This document shows, piece by piece, positions 51,909 through 60,302 of a stretch of 64,000 nucleotides of DNA (positions within the stretch are counted from its first letter, which is position 1; each line of letters opens with the position of its first letter). Under the pieces are notes generated by a model that worked only from the letters and a program-made list of their open reading frames with translations, was not told where the DNA came from and searched no databases. The position numbers were made by a program, and so were the translations under genes. The stretch is from positions 1-64,000 of the forward strand of contig CAJPUN010000002.1 in the NCBI GenBank assembly GCA_905373835.1, in the 5' to 3' direction. The DNA is from Candidatus Saccharimonadota bacterium (GTDB lineage: Bacteria > Patescibacteriota > Saccharimonadia > Saccharimonadales > Saccharimonadaceae).

Positions 51909-53480
51909 TTATTTACTCTTTGACTTTTTCGAAGCAGCGTCAGGCTTACTAATTGGCATGATTTTATCTGTCAGGCTAATCGCGCCATTCACAGCCTGGA
52001 CGCGGATCTTATTGAGCTGGAGACGGAGCTTGTCGCGCGCGTGGCTGGTGGTAACAAGTTGCGCCCAACCCGGCTTGGGGTAGGAGAGCTTACGGGTGAG
52101 GACTTCGATGACATCACCATTCTCAAGTGGCCGCTCGAATGGCTCCATCTTGCCATTAATCCGGAAGCCATAGGCGTGCTTAGCAATGTCAGAGTGGATG
52201 GCATAGGCAAAGTCCAGCGGCAAAGCACCCTCGGGGAGGTTATAAATATCACCCTTGGGAGAAAAGACGAAGATGCGATTGCCAAAGAGATCGATCGATA
52301 ACTGCTCGCGAGGGATATCCTCGCCAGCGCGCAGGCGAGCGGCGATTTCTTGCAGTTGCGTAATCCACTGCAGCTGAGCCGGCAGGTTTGACACGCCGCG
52401 TTTGGAGTCGCCTTTGAGGTACTCCTTGCTGTGTTTTTGCTGCTGGTAGTGGAAGCTGGCGGCAAGGCCGCGCTCAGCATACTCGTGCATATCGCGCGTG
52501 CGGATCTGGAACTCGACGATCTGTTTATTAGGCGTGATGACCGTGGTATGGAGGCTCTGGTAGCCGTTTGGTTTGGGGATGGAAATATAGTCTTTGATGC
52601 GAGCAATCATCGGTTGATACAGTGAGTGGAGAATGCCCAGCACGAGGTAGCACTCTTCCTTAGTGCGGACAATGATGCGTAGCGCCATGAGGTCGTAGAT
52701 GTTATCGATACTACCGCGCTTTTGCAGCTTGCGATGCAGGCTATAGAGGCTCTTGACCCGCCCATTGATTTCAAACTCAAGCTTCTCATCCTTGAGTGCC
52801 CGCTCGACCTCAAGGCGGACGACGCCAAGCTTGCGAGTGCTTTTGCCCAGGCGCTGCTTCATGACCTTCTCGAGCCGCTTGTATTCTTTGGGGTCAAGGT
52901 AGCTAAAGGCCAGTTCCTCTAGCTCCATCCGCACGCGCCCCATACCCAGCTGGTCAGCCATGGGGGCAAAGACCTCGAGTGTTTCTCGGGCGATCTTTTG
53001 CTGCTTCTCGGGCGACTTGAATTGCAGCGTCTGCATATTGTGCAGCCGGTCGGCCAGCTTGATGATAATGACACGCACGTCCTGTCCCACAGCAATAAGC
53101 AGCTTGGTAAGGTTGTCTTTTGTCTGAGGGAGATAGTGGTCAAGGTCGCGCATACCAGCCCGAGCTTGACTCACCTTCGTCACGCCGTCAACGAGGAAGG
53201 ATACGTCATGTCCAAAAAGTGACTCAATGTCATCTAGTGATGTCTCGGTATCCTCGACGGTGTCGTGGAGAATACCCGCGATGATGGTGTCGCTGTCCAT
53301 CCCCCAGTCAATCAAGATAATTGCAACGCTCAGTGGATGGGTAATGTAAGGTTCACCGCTCTTGCGCTTTTGCCCGTGGTGAGCTTGGGTGGCGAAGTCG
53401 ATCGCATGGTCGATTTCATACAGCTGATCTTCGCTATAGAGGCCGCGGGCTTTTGTCAGGACATCTTGTTTGGTCACCAT
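51909..53480 (-). CDS. RelA/SpoT-type (p)ppGpp synthetase/hydrolase
   Basis: A 523-residue protein controlling the stringent response. An N-terminal HD hydrolase domain with H72-D73 in HDTVED is followed by the synthetase domain (GRVKSLYSLHRKL, PKPNGYQSLHTTVI) and a TGS domain (IFVFSPKGDIYNLPEGALPLDFAYAIH). The C-terminus stops soon after TGS: no zinc-finger, RRM or ACT domain, so it is shorter than the ~700-residue Rel enzymes and may sense the ribosome differently. The start at 53480 has a minus-strand TATACT (53487-53492) six bases upstream; an in-frame start at 53534 lies before it. Confidence 0.93.
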   Translation of the reverse strand: MVTKQDVLTKARGLYSEDQLYEIDHAIDFATQAHHGQKRKSGEPYITHPLSVAIILIDWGMDSDTIIAGILHDTVEDTETSLDDIESLFGHDVSFLVDGVTKVSQARAGMRDLDHYLPQTKDNLTKLLIAVGQDVRVIIIKLADRLHNMQTLQFKSPEKQQKIARETLEVFAPMADQLGMGRVRMELEELAFSYLDPKEYKRLEKVMKQRLGKSTRKLGVVRLEVERALKDEKLEFEINGRVKSLYSLHRKLQKRGSIDNIYDLMALRIIVRTKEECYLVLGILHSLYQPMIARIKDYISIPKPNGYQSLHTTVITPNKQIVEFQIRTRDMHEYAERGLAASFHYQQQKHSKEYLKGDSKRGVSNLPAQLQWITQLQEIAARLRAGEDIPREQLSIDLFGNRIFVFSPKGDIYNLPEGALPLDFAYAIHSDIAKHAYGFRINGKMEPFERPLENGDVIEVLTRKLSYPKPGWAQLVTTSHARDKLRLQLNKIRVQAVNGAISLTDKIMPISKPDAASKKSKSK

Positions 53481-53584
53481 AAACCTAGTATATACTGCCA
53501 AGAAGAAAAGTGCTATTGCCCTTGACCATTCCACCTGCTATAGTGATGCTTAAATATGCTTATGCTAATGGAGGGAAAAATATA

Positions 53585-53998
53585 ATGAGGCAAAGCAGGG
53601 CGGTATGGTGGATACAGCGGAGCCAGAAGGGCTTCACGCTCATGGAGCTGATGATTGTGATTGCGATCTTGGGCTTGCTCGTAACGCTGTCTATGACGGC
53701 ATATTCGGGCTATCGCCGGCGCTCAGTTGATGTCGCAACGCGTGCGGCGGCCACCAGTGCACTTGAGGCGATCAAGACGCATCACGCCAATGCTAGCGCT
53801 AGTGGTGCAAGCTATAGTACTAACCTTGAGCAAGTTGGTTACCGTCCGCCAAGCGACACAGCCGTGCAGGTTACGCTGAGCACCGATGCTACCAAATTCT
53901 GTGTCCAAGCCACCGACCGCCACCTCACCGACATTCGCTACTACGCCACTACTGGCATGGCACGGCCGCAGGCAGGCAGCTGCCCAGCAAATATTTAA
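53585..53998 (+). CDS. type IV pilin-like prepilin
   Basis: A 137-residue prepilin. Prepilin peptidase site QKG|FTLMELMIVIAILG (cleavage after G16, E5 of the mature form present) then a hydrophobic helix and a small globular domain with two cysteines (KFCVQAT and GSCPAN) probably in a disulfide. GGAGGG is nine bases before the ATG. No pilus assembly genes lie nearby, so the ATPase, platform and peptidase must be elsewhere. It could make a type IV pilus for twitching or host contact. Confidence 0.88.
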   Translation: MRQSRAVWWIQRSQKGFTLMELMIVIAILGLLVTLSMTAYSGYRRRSVDVATRAAATSALEAIKTHHANASASGASYSTNLEQVGYRPPSDTAVQVTLSTDATKFCVQATDRHLTDIRYYATTGMARPQAGSCPANI

Positions 53999-54018
53999 AA
54001 ATATGATATAATGTAGTT

Positions 54019-54315
54019 ATGGACTTAACCCAATTGATACGAGACTATGCCAATAAAAACCCTTACCTAACAAGAGCTGACCGAGCAGAAGTGACGCTAT
54101 ATAATGATGCAGGTGAATGGGCTGTGGCTGTCGAATATATTTGTGCGAGATTGACCGATTATTTAGTAGAAGAGCGCAGTGCATTATCTCAGCAAGAATT
54201 GGATGAGTTAGTGTCGTTAGTTGATGCAACGAAAAGTTTGGAAAAGTTTGATGACGCTTTCTTAAATGCTGTTAAGGAAGTGTCAAATACCTACTCTTCA
54301 CACACGCCAGTCTAA
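54019..54315 (+). CDS. small acidic protein, possibly MafI-like immunity
   Basis: A 98-residue helical, acidic protein with WAVAVEYICARLTDYLVEE...LSQQELDELVSLVD, a layout I associate with MafI-type immunity proteins (small helical bundles that bind toxins); the match is by eye and weak. TATAAT (54007-54012) lies six bases before the ATG. AT-rich compared with neighbours. No toxin gene is adjacent. Confidence 0.6.
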   Translation: MDLTQLIRDYANKNPYLTRADRAEVTLYNDAGEWAVAVEYICARLTDYLVEERSALSQQELDELVSLVDATKSLEKFDDAFLNAVKEVSNTYSSHTPV

Positions 54316-54384
54316 CGCTCCCTCCCGTGAAAGAACGCCGTCGCCGTCTTTACAACACACGCCAGACGCCGTATAATGTCTTGC

Positions 54385-55029
54385 ATGGCTGTCATAGCAC
54401 CAATTATTTTAAGTACAAAAACTGATGAATACAAGGCTGCAGTAGAGCATTTTATGCCGTTTGCCAAGCGAGTTCATATTGATATTTCTGATGGCGTATT
54501 TGCGCCCCGTCAAACGGTAGGGATCGGCCAACTGTGGTGGCCTCAGTCGTGGACGGTTGATATCCACGCTATGGTGGCGCGCCCTAGCGTGTACGTTGAG
54601 AAACTGATCAAGCTGCGGCCTAGTACAATTATCTTTCATGCCGAAGTTAAAGAAGATTTGATCCCTGTCTTGCAGCAGGTCAAGCAAGCTGGTATTCATG
54701 CCGGGGTGGCCCTGCAGCGTACCACAGTGCCCGAGACGGTGGCATCGTATATCGAGACGGCCGACTATGTGTCGATCGTCAGTGGTAAGCTGGGTGAGTT
54801 TGGTGGCAAGGCGCGGATGATGCAAATAGAGAAGATTCGGCTGGTGCGAGCCATCCACCCTCGGGTCGAGATTGGCTGGGATGGTGGTGTGACGGTAGAT
54901 AATGTCTTTCATATTGCCCAGGGTGGTGCTGACGTGATTAGCGTTGGTGGGGTGATCAACCACGCCAAAGACCCGCAAGCAACGTACAACAAACTCCTTG
55001 CTGAGATGAATCGCCAGAGTGTGATTTAA
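54385..55029 (+). CDS. rpe: ribulose-phosphate 3-epimerase family protein
   Basis: A 214-residue TIM-barrel enzyme; family members interconvert ribulose 5-phosphate and xylulose 5-phosphate in the pentose phosphate pathway. IAPIILS, RVHIDISDGVFAP (metal-binding), VDIHAMVARP and GWDGGVTVDNVFHIAQGGADVISVGG are all present. The start is placed at 54385 because the ATG at 54376 lies within the -10 hexamer TATAAT (54372-54377), seven bases upstream. Some metal-ligand contexts differ from E. coli Rpe, so another hexulose/pentulose phosphate is possible. Confidence 0.85.
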   Translation: MAVIAPIILSTKTDEYKAAVEHFMPFAKRVHIDISDGVFAPRQTVGIGQLWWPQSWTVDIHAMVARPSVYVEKLIKLRPSTIIFHAEVKEDLIPVLQQVKQAGIHAGVALQRTTVPETVASYIETADYVSIVSGKLGEFGGKARMMQIEKIRLVRAIHPRVEIGWDGGVTVDNVFHIAQGGADVISVGGVINHAKDPQATYNKLLAEMNRQSVI

Positions 55030-55056
55030 GGCCCGCGCTATGCTACACTAAGGAGC

Positions 55057-57030
55057 GTGACGCACATACCATTTCAGCTTCGTTCTTCCTATCAACCGAC
55101 CGGTGATCAGCCACAGGCGATCGCTCAGTTGCTTGATGGCTTGGAGACTGGTCAGCGCGAGCAGACACTACTTGGTGCAACGGGTAGCGGTAAGACCTTT
55201 ACGATGGCAAATATTATTGCTCAGCGTGGCGTGCCGACGCTTGTTTTGGCTCATAACAAGACACTCGCGGCGCAGCTCTTTAGTGAATTCAAGCAGTTCT
55301 TTCCAGACAATGAAGTACACTACTTTGTCAGTTACTTTGATTATTATCAGCCAGAAGCATATATTGCCAGCAGTGATACATATATCGAGAAGGATTCAGC
55401 CATCAATGAGGAGATCGACCGCCTCCGCCATGCAGCGACTGATGCATTACTAACGCGCCGCGATGTGATTATTATTGCCAGTGTGAGCTGTATCTATGGC
55501 CTGGGTTCGCCAGCCGATTATTATGAGCTATCCGTCACAGTGCGTCAGGGTGAGCGGCGAGTTCAGGATAAATTTTTGCGCCAGCTGATGGATATCCAAT
55601 ACCATCGCAATGATATCGATTTTGCACGTGGTGCCTTTCGCGTCAAGGGCGATGTGGTCGATGTCTTTCCGGCGGGGCAAGAGACGGCCTATCGGGTGGA
55701 ATTTTTTGGGGATGAGGTGGATCGAATTACGCACATCAACCCGCTCACTGGCGAGATCCTCGATGAGCCAGCGGAGTTTACCATCTTTCCGAGTAGTCAC
55801 TATGCAACGCCTAAGGAGAAAATTAAGCAGGCGATTGACCGGATTCGACAAGAGTACGAGGAGCGTGAACAGTGGTTTGAGACGCACGGTAAGCTGCTTG
55901 AGGCGCAGCGCTTGAGCCAGCGCACCAAGTACGATCTGGAAATGCTCGAGCAGACTGGCTTCGTGAAGGGGATTGAGAACTATAGTCGCTATCTCACCAA
56001 CCGCGAAGCGGGTGAGCAGCCAGCTACCTTGCTCGATTACTTTCCTGACGATTTCTTGATGCTGATCGACGAGAGTCACGTAACCGTCCCCCAAGTGCGC
56101 GCGATGTATAATGGCGACCGCGCTCGCAAAGAAGTGCTGGTGGAGCATGGCTTTCGCCTGCCAAGCGCGCTAGACAATCGTCCACTGCGCTTTGATGAAT
56201 TTGATAAACATATCAACCAAGTGATTTACGTCTCTGCTACCCCTGGTGATTATGAGCTCGAGCGAAGCCCCGCACCCGCTCAGCAGGTGATTCGCCCCAC
56301 TGGTTTGCTCGACCCAGAAATCATTGTTCGCCCAACTGAAGGGCAAGTGGATGACCTCATTGCGGAAATTCGCGAGCGCACCAGCCAGCAGCAGCGCGTG
56401 CTCGTGACAACGCTCACTAAGCGGATGGCTGAGGATCTCTCTACCTATCTGACCGACCTCGGTATCAAGACAGCTTATATCCACAGCGAGATAGACACGC
56501 TCGAGCGCGGTGATATTCTACGTGATCTGCGCATGGGCCTGTATGATGTCCTGGTGGGGATCAATCTCTTGCGCGAGGGGATCGACTTGCCAGAGGTAAG
56601 CTTAGTAGCGATTATGGATGCTGATAAAGAAGGCTTCCTCCGTAGCGAGCGCAGCCTTATCCAGACAATTGGCCGGGCAGCTCGCCACGTTGAGGGCAGG
56701 GTAATTATGTATGGCGATAGTATCACCGATAGTATGCGCCGAGCGATTGACGAAACCAAACGCCGACGCGAAATTCAGCAGGCATACAATCGCGAACATG
56801 GCATTACACCGCGTGGCATTAATAAAGCAATCGACGAAGGTCTGCGCTCCATCATCCCGCAGAAAGAGGATGATACGCCCAAGCTTGATTTGCGTAAAAT
56901 CCCCAAGGATGAATACAAGAGTCTCATCAAAGACCTGACTGGCCAAATGAATCTCGCTAGTGCCAATCTTGAGTTTGAGCGAGCAGCCGAATTGCGAGAT
57001 CTGATCGCCGAGGTGAAGAGTAAGTTGTAG
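55057..57030 (+). CDS. uvrB: excinuclease ABC subunit B
   Basis: A 657-residue nucleotide excision repair helicase that loads at damage with UvrA and recruits UvrC. Walker A is GATGSGKTF (about 40-48); the beta-hairpin region YYQPEAYIASSDTYIEKDSAINEEIDRLR and helicase motif INLLREGIDLPEVSLVAIMDADKEGFLRS follow; a C-terminal UVR motif (LEFERAAELRDLI) is present. GTG start with TACACT (55044-55049) seven bases upstream (leaderless GTG). Confidence 0.97.
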   Translation: MTHIPFQLRSSYQPTGDQPQAIAQLLDGLETGQREQTLLGATGSGKTFTMANIIAQRGVPTLVLAHNKTLAAQLFSEFKQFFPDNEVHYFVSYFDYYQPEAYIASSDTYIEKDSAINEEIDRLRHAATDALLTRRDVIIIASVSCIYGLGSPADYYELSVTVRQGERRVQDKFLRQLMDIQYHRNDIDFARGAFRVKGDVVDVFPAGQETAYRVEFFGDEVDRITHINPLTGEILDEPAEFTIFPSSHYATPKEKIKQAIDRIRQEYEEREQWFETHGKLLEAQRLSQRTKYDLEMLEQTGFVKGIENYSRYLTNREAGEQPATLLDYFPDDFLMLIDESHVTVPQVRAMYNGDRARKEVLVEHGFRLPSALDNRPLRFDEFDKHINQVIYVSATPGDYELERSPAPAQQVIRPTGLLDPEIIVRPTEGQVDDLIAEIRERTSQQQRVLVTTLTKRMAEDLSTYLTDLGIKTAYIHSEIDTLERGDILRDLRMGLYDVLVGINLLREGIDLPEVSLVAIMDADKEGFLRSERSLIQTIGRAARHVEGRVIMYGDSITDSMRRAIDETKRRREIQQAYNREHGITPRGINKAIDEGLRSIIPQKEDDTPKLDLRKIPKDEYKSLIKDLTGQMNLASANLEFERAAELRDLIAEVKSKL

Positions 57031-57089
57031 AGCAGTAGCTGAGTAAACCCACGATCGTCATGCGCACAGAGTGTATAATATGATGTAGT

Positions 57090-58070
57090 ATGCCTATACG
57101 TGATACTCACGCCCTGCCAGAGTATGTGATATATTTCTTGGCGACGATCGATCGTCGACCGAAGTTTATCCGGTGGTCAATCCTTATTGGACTTGCTGTC
57201 TGCAACGTTATACTGCTCTGCCTGCCAGTGATATTCTTTGTCGTTTGTTATTGCATCGTGTTTTGGAGGACGCGTGGTTATTACAAAACAGTTGAGTTTC
57301 AAAGTGTCAAGCAGAGGCTTGCCAAGCAAATACAAGAATATAACGACTTCAATGCCTTTTTACCCGAAACCAAGCGTTTTATTCGTCAGCAGCAGTCGAG
57401 GCTTTCGCATGCGCATGTGAAAAATAGCACACTTACGGTGTATAAAAATGCGCAGCTCGACCCATACCGCTATATTGTCAAATATTTTTTTGCGCAGCGC
57501 ACAATAAACGAAGAGACAGTGCAGATACTCGAGCAAATCCTCCAGAAATACGACACAATTAAAAAGACTGAGGAAATACTGCAAAGCGAATACAACAAGA
57601 TTATGGACTTCATTGATGCCAAAATGTACGTTGGAGCCTATATTTTCAAGAAAATGACAATGAAGCAGCTTGGATCGAATACATTACCTAAGTTTGAAAA
57701 GAATTATTTTCTCGTATATTCATTTAAGTATAGTTCGCCCGCCAAGCGTAATAACTACTCGTTCGATATTACACTCACAGAGAAAAAGCTCCAAAAATTG
57801 GCAGAATATCTCAGCCAACAGATAACCTATCGCAAATCTGCGCAGTTTCAGCGTCAGCTCATGACGCCAAAGCTCAGGCGATTTATCTTGCGCAGAGACA
57901 ATTACGAATGCCAGAAGTGTCATATCTCACGCCAAGATGAAAAGCACCTCTTGCTCGAAGTTGACCATATTGTGCCAGTGTCGAAAGGCGGTATTACGAC
58001 CGAGCACAATTTGCAAGCGCTCTGCTGGCGCTGCAATCGAGCTAAGAGCGATAAGTTGGAAGTAGCTTAG
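57090..58070 (+). CDS. membrane-anchored HNH endonuclease-like protein
   Basis: A 326-residue protein. The N-terminal 60 residues contain one or two membrane helices (about 27-60); a long, Lys/Gln-rich middle region follows; the C-terminus is an HNH domain with CQKC, the EVDHIVPVSKGG core, HNLQALC and CWRCNR zinc pairs. HNH enzymes cut DNA with a metal. A membrane anchor on an HNH domain is unusual; it might cut incoming or exported DNA. AT-rich with single-gene context after uvrB, suggesting transfer. TATAAT (57074-57079) ten bases upstream of the ATG. Confidence 0.83.
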   Translation: MPIRDTHALPEYVIYFLATIDRRPKFIRWSILIGLAVCNVILLCLPVIFFVVCYCIVFWRTRGYYKTVEFQSVKQRLAKQIQEYNDFNAFLPETKRFIRQQQSRLSHAHVKNSTLTVYKNAQLDPYRYIVKYFFAQRTINEETVQILEQILQKYDTIKKTEEILQSEYNKIMDFIDAKMYVGAYIFKKMTMKQLGSNTLPKFEKNYFLVYSFKYSSPAKRNNYSFDITLTEKKLQKLAEYLSQQITYRKSAQFQRQLMTPKLRRFILRRDNYECQKCHISRQDEKHLLLEVDHIVPVSKGGITTEHNLQALCWRCNRAKSDKLEVA

Positions 58071-58176
58071 CATTAGCATTGTACCCTGTGCTACCTATAC
58101 TTCTCACTGACGCATTACTCGTTGCTCACTGATATATAGCGATTCCACACGCCGAATGTGGTACAATATATCCATA

Positions 58177-58470
58177 ATGAGTAATATTACCACTGAAGAT
58201 GTGCAGCACCTTGCACGATTAAGTTCGATTAGTCTTGGTGATTCAGCCGACGTTGCCGCGCTGCGCCAAAACCTCGAGGATATCCTGCACTACATTGAGC
58301 AGTTATCCACTCTCGACACGACTGGTGTCGAGCCAACCTACCAAGTAACTGGCCTGACCAATGTGTGGCGGCCCGACACAATAGATGCCAGCGATGTATC
58401 GCGCGAGCAGCTATTGGGGCTAGCCGCCGAGCAGGCAGATAAGTGTGTAAAAGTACCGAAGGTGTTGTGA
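58177..58470 (+). CDS. gatC: Asp/Glu-tRNA amidotransferase subunit C
   Basis: A 97-residue helical subunit that links GatA and GatB. VQHLARLSSISL, LEDILHYIEQL and GVEPTYQVTGLTNVWRPD are family hallmarks. The start follows extended -10 TGgTACAAT (58162-58167) by nine bases; an in-frame ATG at 58156 lies before it and is rejected. gatA begins one base after the stop. Confidence 0.92.
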   Translation: MSNITTEDVQHLARLSSISLGDSADVAALRQNLEDILHYIEQLSTLDTTGVEPTYQVTGLTNVWRPDTIDASDVSREQLLGLAAEQADKCVKVPKVL

Positions 58471-58471
58471 T

Positions 58472-59881
58472 ATGAATATTACAGAGAGAGTTGCTCAGAT
58501 CAAACAAGGCCAGACATCGGCTACTGCCCAGGTACAAGCGGCTTTACAACGGGCGCGTGACGCTAAGGAATACCACGCCCTGCTGAGCCTGACAGAGGAG
58601 CGGGCGTTGCAGCGGGCACAAGAAATTGATGAGGCACTGGCTCGGGGTGAGAACGTTGGAGTGCTGGCTGGCGTGCCGTTCGTTGTTAAGGATAATTATC
58701 TTGCGTATGGTGCACCAAGTACGGCAGCAAGCAAGATGCTTGAGAACTTTGATGCGCCTCTTCAGGCGACAGTGGTAGATAAGCTTGAAGCAGCTGGGGC
58801 GATCTGCATTGGCAAGAGTAACCTTGATGCCTTTGCGCATGGTGGGAGCACAGAGAACTCATACTTTGGTGCTACACACAATGCTGTCGACAAAACAAAA
58901 GTCGCTGGCGGCAGTAGTGGTGGATCGGCTGTGGTGACGGCGCTCGACATTGTGCCATTTGCCTTAGGAACAGATACGGGAGGCTCGATTCGCCAACCCG
59001 CCAGTTTCAATGGCGTGTATGGTATCAAGCCAACCTACGGCACAGCGAGCCGCTATGGTGTCGTGGCAATGGCTTCGAGCACTGATACGATGGGCTGCTT
59101 TGCGCGCAGTGCTGAGGATGTTGCTGTGGTGATGAGCGTCATGGCTGGCCAAGACCCGAAGGATATGACGACGCTGCCCGACTTCTTCGCGCCTGCGACA
59201 GAGACGCCGCAACAGCTGAAAATCGGTATCATCAGCGAAGCAATGGGTGATGGCGTTGATGCTGAGGTGCGTCAGGCGGTCAGCCAGTATGCCGATACGC
59301 TGCGATCGCGCGGGCATACGGTCGAGACAGTCAGTATGCCGATGCTTCAGCATGCCCTTGCTATCTATTACATTGTTGTGCCGGCTGAGATCTCAAGCAA
59401 CCTGGCGCGCTACGATGGCGTGCGCTATGGCCATCGCGCTGAGGGAGTTAAGACACTGGCCGAGCTTTATGGTCGGAGTCGCGACGAAGGCTTTATGCCA
59501 GAGAACAAACGGCGCATTATGATTGGGAGCTACGTGCTGAGTAGTGGGTACTTCGATGCGTACTATCTCCAGGCACAAAAAGCGCGGACATTGCTCATCA
59601 ACGAATTTAACGCCCTGTTTGAGCAATACGATATGCTTCTTTTGCCAACAGCACCAACTCCTGCCTTTGGTCTTGGTGAAAACAGCGATGACCCGCTTAA
59701 GATGTATCTCGCGGATATCATGACAGTGCCAGCCAGTCTGGCAGGCTTACCTGCATTGAATGTGCCAGCTGGAGTGAGCCAGACGGGCTTGCCAATCGGT
59801 GCGCAGTTGATTGGCCCCATGCAGAGTGATGCGACGCTGCTTGCTCTGGCAGCTCGAGCCGCTGCAGAAAGGAGCGCCTAA
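58472..59881 (+). CDS. gatA: Asp/Glu-tRNA amidotransferase subunit A
   Basis: A 469-residue amidase that frees ammonia from glutamine for GatB. The Ser-cisSer-Lys triad is K73 (PFVVKDNY), S148 (GGSSGGS) and S172 (DTGGSIRQPA). It overlaps the next gene by one base (TAATG). With tRNA-Gln in the window this supports the indirect Gln-tRNA route. Confidence 0.96.
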   Translation: MNITERVAQIKQGQTSATAQVQAALQRARDAKEYHALLSLTEERALQRAQEIDEALARGENVGVLAGVPFVVKDNYLAYGAPSTAASKMLENFDAPLQATVVDKLEAAGAICIGKSNLDAFAHGGSTENSYFGATHNAVDKTKVAGGSSGGSAVVTALDIVPFALGTDTGGSIRQPASFNGVYGIKPTYGTASRYGVVAMASSTDTMGCFARSAEDVAVVMSVMAGQDPKDMTTLPDFFAPATETPQQLKIGIISEAMGDGVDAEVRQAVSQYADTLRSRGHTVETVSMPMLQHALAIYYIVVPAEISSNLARYDGVRYGHRAEGVKTLAELYGRSRDEGFMPENKRRIMIGSYVLSSGYFDAYYLQAQKARTLLINEFNALFEQYDMLLLPTAPTPAFGLGENSDDPLKMYLADIMTVPASLAGLPALNVPAGVSQTGLPIGAQLIGPMQSDATLLALAARAAAERSA

Positions 59882-60300
59882 TGTCTGGTGGTGTGACGAT
59901 CCTTCTGGTGGGTATTATTATCATTGCTGCAATCTTGGCTGCTGTTGTTGCACTGACGCGCCAGGGCGGCAAGGTGCTCAATGTCGAGAAATACCAAGCA
60001 CGCTGGCTTGCCATTGAGAATAGCCTCGACAAATCCAACATTGGCACGTATCAGCTGGCTATCTTCGAGGCAGATAAGTTGCTCGATCTTGCCCTGCGCG
60101 AGCGTGGCTTTGCCGGTGATACGATGGGCGAGCGCATGAAGTCGGCTCGCGAACAATGGAGTAATAGCAACCACGTATGGGGTGCTCACAAGGTGCGCAA
60201 CAAGCTAGCACACGAGACCAATGTGCGGCTCTCGCGCGAGATTGCCTTGCGGGCATTAGCCGCGTATAAACAGGGGTTAAAGGATTTGGGAGCAATATAA
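59881..60300 (+). CDS. membrane-anchored HEPN-like protein between gatA and gatB
   Basis: A 139-residue protein: one N-terminal membrane helix (about 5-27) then a helical domain with VRNKLAHE (R106-H111), which fits the RX4-6H motif of HEPN domains that often act as RNases. It overlaps gatA and lies two bases from gatB, so it is translated with them. No known Gat component has this shape. It could bind or cut tRNA near the amidotransferase or tether it to the membrane; both are inference. Confidence 0.75.
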   Translation: MSGGVTILLVGIIIIAAILAAVVALTRQGGKVLNVEKYQARWLAIENSLDKSNIGTYQLAIFEADKLLDLALRERGFAGDTMGERMKSAREQWSNSNHVWGAHKVRNKLAHETNVRLSREIALRALAAYKQGLKDLGAI

Positions 60301-60302
60301 TT

